Assembly: GCA_948146395.1 (NCBI GenBank) | Contig: OX411556.1 | Span: 29,773,056-29,837,055, forward strand | Direction: 5' to 3' | DNA: 64,000 nt | Source of the DNA: Fragum whitleyi | Lineage: Eukaryota > Mollusca > Bivalvia > Cardiida > Cardiidae | Part shown: one piece after another, positions 60,001 to 64,000 of the stretch | How positions within the stretch are numbered: the first letter of the stretch is position 1 | How the letters are laid out: every line of letters starts with the position of its first letter | Notes under the pieces: generated by a model | What the model was told of the DNA's origin: nothing | What the model saw: only the letters and a program-made list of their open reading frames with translations | The model's database searches: none | Position numbers and translations under genes: made by a program

Positions 60001-61709
60001 CGTAGCACCAGGGGGGGAGAGGGTAGTACTTTTGTGAAAATTTTGTGATCTTCAACCTTCTTCTTCTTCCTAACCACAAGCCCTACAGACTTGAAAATTG
60101 GCATGGAGGATCAGCTCATAGACCTTAATATAAATAGCAAAAATCTTATTTGTAGGGCCACCAGGTGCGGAGCACCAAGGGGGAGGGGGTAGTACTTTGA
60201 TGAAAATTTTGTAATCTTTAACCTTTTTCTTCTTCTGAACCAGGAGTCCTACAGATTTGAATATTGGCATGGATGATCAGCATATTGACCTTTATAAAAG
60301 TAGCTAAAATCATGACTGTAGATTCACCAGGTGCGGAGCACCAAGGGGGAGAGGGTAGTACTTTTGTGAAAATTTTGTAATCTTTAACCTTCATCTTCTG
60401 AACCACAAGCCCTACAGACTTGAAAATTGGCATGGAGGATCATCTCATAGACCTTAAAAAAATAGCTTAAATCATGACTGTGAAGCCACCAGGTGCGGAG
60501 CACCAGGGGGGAGGGGGTAGTACTTTTGTGAAAATTTTTTAACTTTATTCTTCATCTTCTAATGAACCAGGAGCCCTACAGACTTCAATATTGACATGGA
60601 TGATAAGCATATGGATCTAAAATAAAATAGCTAAAATCATGAATGTAGAGCCACCAGATGCGGAGCATTAGGGGGAAGGGGGTAGTACTTTGGATCAATT
60701 TTGAAATCTTTAACCTTATTCTTCTCCTGGATCAGGAACCCTACAGACTTGAAAATTGTCATGGGTGATCAATATATTGACATTAATTAAAATAGCTAAA
60801 ATCATGACTGTAGGGTCACCAGGTGCTGAGTGTCCTGGGGAGGGGGTAGTACTTTGGATCATTTTTGAAATCTTTAAATTTCTGCTAATGAGCCAGGAGT
60901 CCTACAGACTTGAAAATTGGTATGGATGATCAGCATATGGACATATATTGAATTAGCTAAAATCATGACTGTAGATTCACCAGGTGCAGAGCATCTTGGG
61001 GGAGGGGGGAGTACTTTGTTGAGAATTTTGAATCCCTACAGCCTTTATATTTGACATGGATTGATCAACTCATTAAAGAAAACTTTAAAAGTCTCAGACT
61101 CAGCCTGTACTTCTGGCATAGATTAGCTGATCACGGACCTTTTATGGAAAAAGCTTAAATAAATAATGTCCAGGGGAGGAGCAGAGGGGGAGGGAATGAT
61201 TATTTCAAATGTCATCTGATTGAATAAGTGAAAATCTCTTTTTCTGTGGTTGCATGGACATACCTAGGTAATGAAGCTTTTTTCTCAGGTGAGCGACCCA
61301 GGGCCAACGGCCCTCTTGTCAATAATTTTAAGACCAACAATGCCTACTTCTTTCGGATCTTCTGATTAAAAGAAGGGGATTTTCAAAGCGGTCCCTTATT
61401 AAAAATGGTCGCTTTATAGATGTGGTGGCTCGAGCAAGATTGACTGTAAATCGCAACCAAAAAAAATCTTAAACAATTCTTCTTTTCTTGGATACTAGAA
61501 TACATACAGTTTCATAATTGGTATGTAGCTTAATCTTGAGTTAACCTGTTTTAAGTTGGTTGATATTCATTATTTAACTATTCTATCATTTGTTTAGGAC
61601 ACCAGTAGATTTTGCCTCAGCCTCAGATAAAATCTGGTCACATTTTGCTGCAATAGGGTATAAAAGAGTCACAAGACGGGAGTTAGTAGAGAAACATATA
61701 CTCAAACCT
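35943..61709 (+). CDS. Ankyrin-repeat protein, first six exons (partial)
   Basis: I do not recognise the family member. Six exons join in frame into 163 residues: 1-38 acidic N-terminus (MADDGHEYGILQDLQVH..), 39-64, 65-82, 83-106, 107-125 and 126-163. Ankyrin features: a weak repeat at about 58-85 (ACFWGVREAVETLLKMGA), a canonical repeat at about 90-121 (GTLWTPLHAATFQEHGP then LIMILLEHGANPE) and a third at about 125-147 (NRTPVDFASASDKIWSHFAAIG). A basic tail follows (YKRVTRRELVEKHILKP). The last donor, CCT|GTAAGT at 61710, implies further exons; none was found before 64000. Intron 1 is 16.5 kb. Ankyrin proteins mediate protein binding; no specific partner can be claimed. Divergent from HSPBAP1. 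Confidence 0.88.
36175..36362. mobile_element. Fold-back element (CTACTTATTTCTCNCCCG termini)
   Basis: Left 'gggcctacttatttctcgcc' and right 'gtgagaaataagttggccc' are inverted repeats. The centre is AATAGCCTGTTCTAGGCTATT. It lies 118 bp into ankyrin intron 1. Relatives: 13345-13450 and 37155-37322. Confidence 0.88.
37155..37322. mobile_element. Fold-back element, relative of 36175, left end lost
   Basis: 'cgggctattctgaaagtcaa', 'accggtctagagctggtaac' and 'cccggggtcagaaataagtt' match the right two thirds of 36175-36362. Confidence 0.75.
37664..37943 (+). mobile_element. tRNA-derived SINE, near-complete
   Basis: Head CCGTCGTCATAGTGCTGTTG, B box GGTCCTGGGTTCAGTCC, body 'gtcttccaccaatgggttga', 'gcagctggaggctaggaaag', 'aaggaatccattttaaagtg', and tail 'tgtttaaagtggtgtaaaac..ccactcaagcaaac'. 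Confidence 0.9.
38068..38605 (+). mobile_element. Family D element
   Basis: The head TTTATACCCCCCATCTTCAA pairs with 'gcagaggggggtata', followed by 'tgtctgtctgtctgtccggc' and three core units of about 130-150 bp ('gactctaacttaggaacc', 'acctagaatcatgaaacttc'). It ends GGTGGGGGGTATAAGATCGC..GACAGTTCTAGTT. Confidence 0.88.
39026..39293 (+). mobile_element. tRNA-derived SINE, near-complete
   Basis: Head GCCGCCATCATGACTCAGTT, B box GGTCCTGGGTTTGATCCC, body 'gtctctcaccaataggttaa', 'gcagctggaggctaggaaag', 'ccaggaatccattgtatatg', tail 'gttgaaatcggcgtaaaatcc..attcagtcaagc'. Confidence 0.9.
39378..39617. mobile_element. Fold-back element (GAGCCTGTGC family), copy e
   Basis: Termini 'gcctgtgtgtgacattccca' and 'tgaaatgacacgcacagtctc'. 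The interior is very close to copy a (11094-11338), including 'attggagagacatc' and 'cctgggcacttggagatgta'. Confidence 0.85.
39654..40734 (+). mobile_element. Family F element, copy 2, interrupted
   Basis: Head ATATACGCCGCCAGAGGCAG, tract 'ctgtctgtctgtccatcc' cut at about 39717 by an inserted element and resumed at about 40068 ('ccgtccatccgtacatctga'). The core units differ from copy 1 ('ggactgatttggatgaaa', 'acaaaatgttcc'), but the 3' end GTGGCGGCGTATTTTGTGAC..ACTCTTGTT is the same. So the family shares ends but not core. Confidence 0.85.
39718..40067. mobile_element. Element nested in family F (CAGGGCTTTTTT termini)
   Basis: Left CAGGGCTTTTTTTGTTCT, right CTAGAAAAAAAGCCCTG, 350 bp apart. 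The flanking 'ccatcc' occurs on both sides, consistent with insertion into the tract. The interior repeats 'cttcccaaattc'/'ttcccaattc' phrases. No coding content. Confidence 0.85.
40892..41366 (+). mobile_element. Family C element, copy 3
   Basis: The head TTTTTATGCCCCCAGATCGA pairs with 'gagatcgggggcata', followed by a GTCTGTCTGTCC tract and two core units of about 170 bp ('gaaaacttaaccttgccaat', 'gatagatctcaatgatccgc', three TCAAGGTCA in the first). End CACAAACACATCTTGTT. This is the cleanest family C copy. Confidence 0.93.
41593..41839. mobile_element. Fold-back element (TTAACCCTNGTCATGCT termini)
   Basis: Left TTAACCCTAGTCATGCT and right AGCATGACAAGGGTTAA are near-perfect inverted repeats 247 bp apart. 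The interior has 'cagcctgcacatatgtgcag' and 'cctgcttttgcagg' hairpins. Relative: 9896-10142. Confidence 0.9.
41850..43190. other. No gene seen; one diverged family C-like head
   Basis: Mostly AT-rich intron 1 sequence of the ankyrin gene. At about 42962-43060 'ttatgccccacattgagatg', 'ggggcataatgttttgcaat' and 'gtccatcagtccttcc' resemble a worn family C head without a recognisable tail. Confidence 0.4.
43240..43410. repeat. Relative of the 435-bp tandem repeat
   Basis: 'gaaaatgctgacttccagca' forms the same hairpin as in 21731-22805, followed by 'caagtagaaaatcatctttt' and 'acttgtccagggacactgtc', inverse of 'cttgtccctggtcaagtaaa' there. Related hairpins also at 19983-20015. Confidence 0.6.
43768..43848. 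mobile_element. Short fold-back element
   Basis: TTTGCAGAGACCCTCAGAAT pairs with 'cattcttagggtctctgcaaa', about 81 bp in all. Inner 'gcctcaga' and 'tctgaggc' also pair. Confidence 0.8.
43870..45270. other. No gene recognised in this stretch
   Basis: Intron 1 sequence. 44548-44730 ('catccaagaaatagtgagac', 'aaaactaatgaagatatta', 'gttgccatgacaagatggaa') looks like a piece of a repeat, but no protein motif could be read. A short A run at 44272-44287. Confidence 0.35.
45279..47205 (+). mobile_element. Family D element with nested family B
   Basis: Head 'acaccccctcctatgaaata' pairs with 'gagggggtata', then 'gtccatccgtccactcgtcc', then core units of about 150 bp ('aaattaatacataatgagca', 'gcacctgcaattttgaagcc', 'ttattgttgtc'). 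At 45861 the core is cut in 'ttcacttaattt' by a whole family B element and resumes at 46897 ('ctattatctggagcttttct'). A 3' end was not found. Confidence 0.8.
45861..46896 (+). mobile_element. Family B element, nested copy
   Basis: Same head as 6774 (TAGCTCCACTGGCTGAAAGC..CGTCGTGCGTCCGTCC), five core units of about 170 bp, and the end GTGGAGCGACACAAGCC..TTTCTAGTT. The first 400 bp are almost identical to copy 1, so these are the youngest B copies here. Confidence 0.92.
47213..47406 (+). mobile_element. Family A-like element, split by family H
   Basis: Head TTAGCTCACCTGAGCGCACT, then 'ctgaactactgggccgattt' and 'tttgggtgaccctctttaaa'. It is interrupted at 47407 and resumes at 49407 with 'cactttgaaatctttgaaca..catctcccaaagaaccacag', the expected next core phrase. 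Confidence 0.75.
47408..49406 (+). mobile_element. Family H minisatellite element, 156-bp units
   Basis: The head TTTTATACGCCCGTCGAAGA pairs with 'gaagacgggacgta', followed by a GGCGTCCGG/GTCCGGGCG tract. About a dozen 156-bp units follow ('gtgcagtgcacaagaaccat', 'tttttgagttattgcccttt', 'aatcttgtccggagtatatc', 'aggatcatgaaacttcatg'). A 651-bp higher-order repeat is seen: 47491 onward repeats at 48142. End GGGCGTATCTTGTGACAATT..CACCTTGTT. Several long minus-strand open frames across it repeat the same 52-residue unit and are not genes. Confidence 0.93.
49560..50980. other. No gene or clear repeat seen
   Basis: AT-rich intron 1 sequence. The 122-codon open frame at 50456-50824 has no family signature and no splice context, and I do not call it a gene. 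Confidence 0.4.
50985..51720 (+). pseudogene. Decayed LINE endonuclease/linker fragment
   Basis: Across three shifting frames the plus strand reads GRFNGHRLLEMC, VNGRLHSDRERG, STVDYVLTNRNNF and NEHSDHAPILFTI (the SDH motif of AP-like endonucleases). It goes on to WFNEKCFGAKQAFKLSRERN, ACAHYNNVKKI and LAEGYRISKLSKSDPRGW, the linker that precedes reverse transcriptase in jockey/CR1-like LINEs. At least three frameshifts and several stops are present. It is a fragment in ankyrin intron 1 and not related by position to the LINE at 18490. Confidence 0.85.
52202..52552. mobile_element. Fold-back element (TACAGTCNANNTTGCTT termini), intact
   Basis: Left 'tacagtcgatattgcttgag..gaccacatctattaagc', right 'ttaagtggtcgcttaacata..ttactgta', with a central stem 'tcttatgttgttggaaccca..attagaatcgtc' pairing with 'gacgattctaatgggttt..catcataaga'. 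351 bp. It ends 42 bp before ankyrin exon 2. Confidence 0.88.
52595..52673 (+). CDS. Ankyrin gene exon 2
   Basis: Acceptor TCAAACAG, donor ATAG|GTAAGG. 26 codons and one base: LVEQFLTENVKVTGKGPEVI then QSQLYI. The split codon with the next exon gives Ala. Confidence 0.85.
52796..53614 (+). mobile_element. Family B-like element
   Basis: Head TAGCTCCACTGGCTGAAAGG, 'gtcgtgcattgtgtgtcc' in place of the pure tract, core units of about 150 bp ('attggccaataaatatggg', 'ggtggggcttattttgagcc', 'ctcctcctgaaccactggg'). End GTGGAGCGATACAGGCC..GGGCCTCTTGTT. The 3' end differs from copy 1 (CTTGTT in place of CTAGTT). Confidence 0.88.
54037..54298 (+). mobile_element. tRNA-derived SINE, near-complete
   Basis: B box GGTCCCAGGTTCAATCCC, body 'gtctctcaccaataggttga', 'gcagctggaggctaggaaag', 'ccaggaatccattgttgggt', tail 'gttgaaagcggtgtaaaact..ccattcaatcaatc'. 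It lies in ankyrin intron 2. Confidence 0.9.
54521..54574 (+). CDS. Ankyrin gene exon 3
   Basis: Acceptor ATACTTGCAG, donor GCAG|GTAAGT. It reads (A)CFWGVREAVETLLKMGA, the second helix half of an ankyrin repeat (VxxLLxxGA). Enters in phase 1 and leaves in phase 1. Confidence 0.88.
55384..55622 (+). mobile_element. tRNA-derived SINE, diverged
   Basis: Body 'tatatcttcaactaatggat', 'gcagctggatgctaggaaag' and 'caggaatcctttgttaggta' are readable; the head has lost its boxes and the tail stops at 'ccgcgatattctgtaaacgg'. A tail-like 'gttaaaacccattcaaacaa' lies at 56143. Confidence 0.75.
55948..56013. repeat. GAACA/TGTTC palindrome between 13-bp direct repeats
   Basis: 18-bp arms at 55964-55981 (GAACAGAACAGAACAGAA) and 55984-56001 are exact inverses separated by TG. 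The block is flanked by CAGAGGAATTTCT at 55948 and 56001. The centre, 55973-55987, is AGAACAGAATGTTCT, a perfect steroid-receptor type inverted repeat. Confidence 0.9.
56214..56284 (+). CDS. Ankyrin gene exon 4
   Basis: Acceptor CATCCTCAG, donor CCT|GTAAGT. DPNHKNNGTLWTPLHAATFQ then EHGP, with the TPLH ankyrin signature. The donor lies only 15 bp before a fold-back element. Confidence 0.92.
56300..56415. mobile_element. Fold-back element beside a splice donor
   Basis: 'ttcaggataacaaaaacagt' pairs with the region 'ttggttatcatgaatgcagg', and 'ttataccctgctttgcatgc' pairs with 'gcatgcaaagcagggtata' (the latter nearly perfect). Same family as 5318 and 23335. Confidence 0.85.
57223..57295. mobile_element. 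Short fold-back (AAAGGGAGGTAATC termini)
   Basis: AAAGGGAGGTAATC and GATTACCTCCCTTT lie 73 bp apart, with 'ttgttcaggatgaacac' in between. The shortest element seen here. Confidence 0.8.
57300..57840. other. No gene or clear repeat seen
   Basis: Ankyrin intron 4 sequence with loosely repeated 'gaatgagtg/gaatggatg' phrases at about 57180-57540. No feature is supported. Confidence 0.35.
57845..57903 (+). CDS. Ankyrin gene exon 5
   Basis: Acceptor TGTTTTCAG, donor AACAG|GTGAGA. LIMILLEHGANPESPDSQN plus two bases of an Arg codon; the LLEHGANP motif ends the canonical ankyrin repeat begun in exon 4. Confidence 0.92.
58172..59044 (+). mobile_element. Family B-like element, nested
   Basis: Head TTAGCTCCGATGGCCAGCGA, 'gtcgtgcgtcagtgtgtgcg', core units 'tttgattggcccataaattt' and 'gggcgtggcaggcggggcct', end GTGGAGCGATACAGGCCCTCTTGTT. 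Close to 52796-53614. Confidence 0.9.
59153..61319 (+). mobile_element. Family A element, copy 3, nested
   Basis: Head TTTTAGCTCACCTGAGCACA, tract 'gtccggcgtccgtccgtctg', about ten units of roughly 150-160 bp ('accaggtgcggagcaccagg', 'gacttgaaaattggcatgg'). End CTCAGGTGAGCGACCC..GCCCTCTTGT. Two successive units at about 59560-59710 and 59705-59860 are nearly identical, showing recent unit duplication. Close to 7797-9428. Confidence 0.92.
61598..61709 (+). CDS. Ankyrin gene exon 6
   Basis: Acceptor TTTGTTTAG, donor CCT|GTAAGT. (R)TPVDFASASDKIWSHFAAIG then YKRVTRRELVEKHILKP; a degenerate third ankyrin repeat and a basic segment. The frame remains open, so the gene continues beyond. Confidence 0.9.
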
Positions 61710-61856
61710 GTAAGTATTGAAAGATTACTCTAGCACTTATCTATCTTTCCAAGCAAATGGTTCAAACTCAACCATATTCATATCATCATAAAAAATTGGC
61801 ATAATGTACCTAGCTATCTGTTTTCAGTCTATCGGTCAAAAATCTAACCTGCATTA

Positions 61857-62690
61857 TTATGCCCCCTTCAATGAAGAGGGGGTATATTGCTTTGCACTTG
61901 TCTGTTGGTATGTTTCTCGGTCGGTCTGTCTGTCCATAGACTGTTTTTTTGTCAGGAGCACATCTCAAAAAGTATGCAAGCTAGAATCATGAAACGTAGC
62001 ATGTGAATAGAGAAGTGCAATGCACAAGAATCATAACTCTACTCATCAAATGTTGTGAGTTATTGCCCTTCGTTGATTGAAAAAGAATAGGCTATTGACC
62101 TGCTTACATGGGGGGCATAAATATTTTACAAACATCTCTTGTTATTGTTGGTTAGTCAATGGGTCAGTGCAACATCATTGTAAGTGTCTGTATGTAGCTT
62201 TTTTGTGAGTTTATGCCCTTCGTTGATTGACAAAGAATAGGCTATTGACCTGCTTTCAGGGGTGGGGGGCATTAAAGTTTTACAAACATCTCTTGTTATT
62301 GTTGGTTAGTCAAGGGGTCAGTGCAACATCATTGTAAGTGTCTGTATGTAGCTTTTTTGTGAGTTATTGCCCTTTCTTGATTGACAAAGAATAGGCTATT
62401 GACCTGCTTTCAGGGGTGCCATAAATGTTTTACAAACATCTCTAGTAATTGTTTGTATGTCAAGGGGTCAGTGCAACATCATTGTAAGTGTCTGTATGTA
62501 GCTTTTTTGTGAGTTATTGCCCTTTCTTGATTGACAAAGAATAGGCTATTGACCTGCTTTCAGGGGTGCCATAAATGTTTTACAAACATCTCTTGTTATT
62601 GTTGGTTAGTCAAGGGGTCGGTACAACATCATTGTAAGTGTCTATAAAAATATAGACACTTACAATAGTCTTGTACTAACCCCTCAATAT
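61857..62690 (+). repeat. Family D-like element with tandem 3' ends
   Basis: Head TATGCCCCCTTCAATGAAGA pairs with 'gaagagggggtata', followed by 'cggtctgtctgtccatag'. The element proper ends at about 62142 ('ggggggcataaatattttac..catctcttgtt'). This end plus about 75 bp of flank ('ggttagtcaatgggtcagtg', 'catcattgtaagtgtctgta') is then repeated three more times with a period of about 140-150 bp. The last copy is followed by its inverse at 62650-62690, closing a hairpin. Confidence 0.82.
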
Positions 62691-62720
62691 TGTTGAGCAC
62701 CACTTTCACCAGCATTTCAG

Positions 62721-62845
62721 TACAGTGAAAGTTGTACTAAGGGACCACTTAGGGGACCACCTAAAAGTGAAGGGATGTTTTAGGATGGTTGCTTTATACA
62801 AGTGGTCGCTTAATAGAGGTGGTCGCTAAAGCAATATCTACTGCT
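62721..62845. mobile_element. Fold-back element relative (TACAGTGAAAGTTGT), short
   Basis: 'tacagtgaaagttgtactaa', 'gggaccacttaggggaccac', 'ttgctttatacaagtggtcg' and 'cgctaaagcaatatc' match the termini of 52202-52552; the central part is missing. Confidence 0.75.
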
Positions 62846-63037
62846 ACTGCTATCTCTGCTCCCTGTCATTTCTGACAGCAGTACTATATCAACATTTCGT
62901 CCAAGCCACCAGCTGCACATCCTGTTTAGGCATGCTACTCATCATACATCCTGGATGGGAGACAAATTGTGCATAATACGATAACTTTGGTCAAATATCA
63001 AATGGAAGTTTGTAATGTCATGGATTGAATCTCATCT

Positions 63038-63286
63038 CCTGGGGCCCGTTTCACTAAACATCTTACGAAAAAATCAATTGTAAGTCAAGATCACAAATCG
63101 TACCTGGTGGTTTCATTCGTTATAAGATTAGGCCTTGCAAAATCTCATTGGAATCATCTTTGATAGACTATTCCAATGAGACGATGCTTGGTAGAATTTC
63201 ATATTTAGTTACAAATGTAGAAGCAATTTAAATTTTTGACTTGCGCATAAAATGATTGTAAGATGTTTACTAAAACAGGCTCCTGG
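63038..63286. mobile_element. MITE (CCWGGNGCCNGTTT..TAAACATCTTAC)
   Basis: Left CCTGGGGCCCGTTTCACTAA, right 'gatgtttactaaaacaggctcctgg', with a central stem 'tctcattggaatcatctttg..actattccaatgaga'. 249 bp. Same family as 12853-13014 and the half-copy ending near 12597, which shares the central stem. Confidence 0.9.
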
Positions 63287-63400
63287 ATTGGCAAAGCATA
63301 ACTCTGAATATAGGTTGAAATGCCAATCAACCTTGCCTTGCATTTTAATTGTACAAATTAAGATTGTGTTTGTTGGTTTGTTTGAATTGGGTTCAAGGCA

Positions 63401-63650
63401 TCTTTCAACAATCTTTCAGTTATATTGTGGGGCTGGAGCACCTAACAATGGATTCCTGGTATTTCTCAAAACCATACATCCTTTCCTGGCCTCCAGCTGC
63501 TTTTCCACATAGGTCTATGATTATCAACCCATTGATGGAAGACAAAATTTAATAGTCACAAAGAATGAATGCCACTATCAGAGATCAAACCCAGGACCTC
63601 AAGATAGACAGTCTGACACGCTACCAACTGCATTATGATGTCGGCTTCAA
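63401..63650 (-). mobile_element. tRNA-derived SINE, inverted
   Basis: Minus strand: head with 'catgatgcagttggtagcgt'-like A box, 'gaggtcctgggtttgatctc' B box, 'ccatcaatgggttgataatc', 'ccaggaatccattgttaggt' and tail 'gttgaaagatgcc'. It lies in the ankyrin intron after exon 6. Confidence 0.88.
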
Positions 63651-63945
63651 ATTAAGATAGCATACATCATTAAAAATTAAAATAAAAATATTTGACCTTG
63701 AAAAAATTCTTTAAAGGGGGGGCTTGGGGGTCAAAATCTTGTATATGGGTCAAACACAAGTCCTGTAATTGGGCTAGGCAGCCTTACAAAATGTATGGTT
63801 ACTTCAAGACTTAAAGATGAAGTAGGCATGTTCCTATTATAGATATGCATAAGCTGAAATGTAGATAGATGTCACCAAATAAGGTCAATTTAATCTTTCA
63901 ATGTAAAAGTTCTGAAAAATCTACCTTTTTGTATGGCATTAGTTT

Positions 63946-64000
63946 AAAGCTCTACTGGCCAAAACGCCAGCAAACTATGGCCACAGCCTTGTGTTCATTG
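63946..64000 (+). repeat. Start of a family B-like element
   Basis: 'aaagctctactggccaaaac' pairs with 'gccagcaaactatgg', the family B head with changes. It is cut by the window end. Confidence 0.6.

Larger units (their letters stand above)
58063..61448. mobile_element. Fold-back element opened by two nested elements
   Basis: Left TACAGTCAAACTTGTTTT and 'ccaccaaaaagtggtctttt'; right 'aaatggtcgctttatagatg' and 'gattgactgta'. Inside are a family B element (58172-59044) and a family A element (59153-61319). The piece between them, 59045-59152, holds the central stem 'tcctattttgttataact..gaaccgtctcattgatatggttc..ttaacaaaatagga'. Removing the inserts leaves 346 bp, the length of the intact copy 52202-52552 (351 bp). 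Confidence 0.9.

Overview
The window is eukaryotic, AT-rich, intron-rich and repeat-dense. Spliced animal genes are scattered among minisatellite-bearing repeats whose heads carry TCCG/GTCC tracts, tRNA-derived SINEs, short fold-back elements and decayed non-LTR retrotransposons. That repeat repertoire is what I associate with bivalve mollusc genomes (pearl/CvE-like, Helentron-associated families). The assignment to a bivalve is an inference; no species is claimed.

Three genes are supported. (1) 11724-23126, plus strand: the 3' eight coding exons of a SMARCD/BAF60 gene, a SWI/SNF (BAF) chromatin-remodelling subunit. The exons join in phase into 298 residues ending at a TAA; the 5' exons were not found and probably lie upstream of the window. 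(2) 32947-34365, minus strand: HSPBAP1, a JmjC/FIH-like dioxygenase-fold protein of 472 aa in one coding exon, with a likely non-coding 5' exon near 35809-35880. (3) 35943-61709, plus strand: the first six coding exons (163 aa) of an ankyrin-repeat protein I cannot name. It is divergent from HSPBAP1, probably shares a promoter with it, and has a 16.5-kb first intron full of repeats.

By region: 1-11.7 kb is non-coding (repeats at 2-3, 3.8, 4.5 and 5.1-9.4 kb). 11.7-24 kb is SMARCD with SINEs, a LINE fragment, tandem repeats and several decayed copies of its own exons. 24-32.9 kb is intergenic repeats. 33-36 kb holds HSPBAP1 and the divergent promoter. 36-64 kb is the ankyrin gene with introns packed with nested elements.

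The most unusual signals are these. Decayed copies of three consecutive SMARCD exons lie on the 5' side of the intact exon in every case. One fold-back family ends 25-29 nt upstream of 3' splice sites at three places. Many repeat families share an architecture (5' hairpin, GTCC tract, tandem core, 3' end CTTGTT or CTAGTT) while differing in sequence, and some are joined end to end. At 58063-61448 a nested insertion can be undone by arithmetic to the length of an intact relative.
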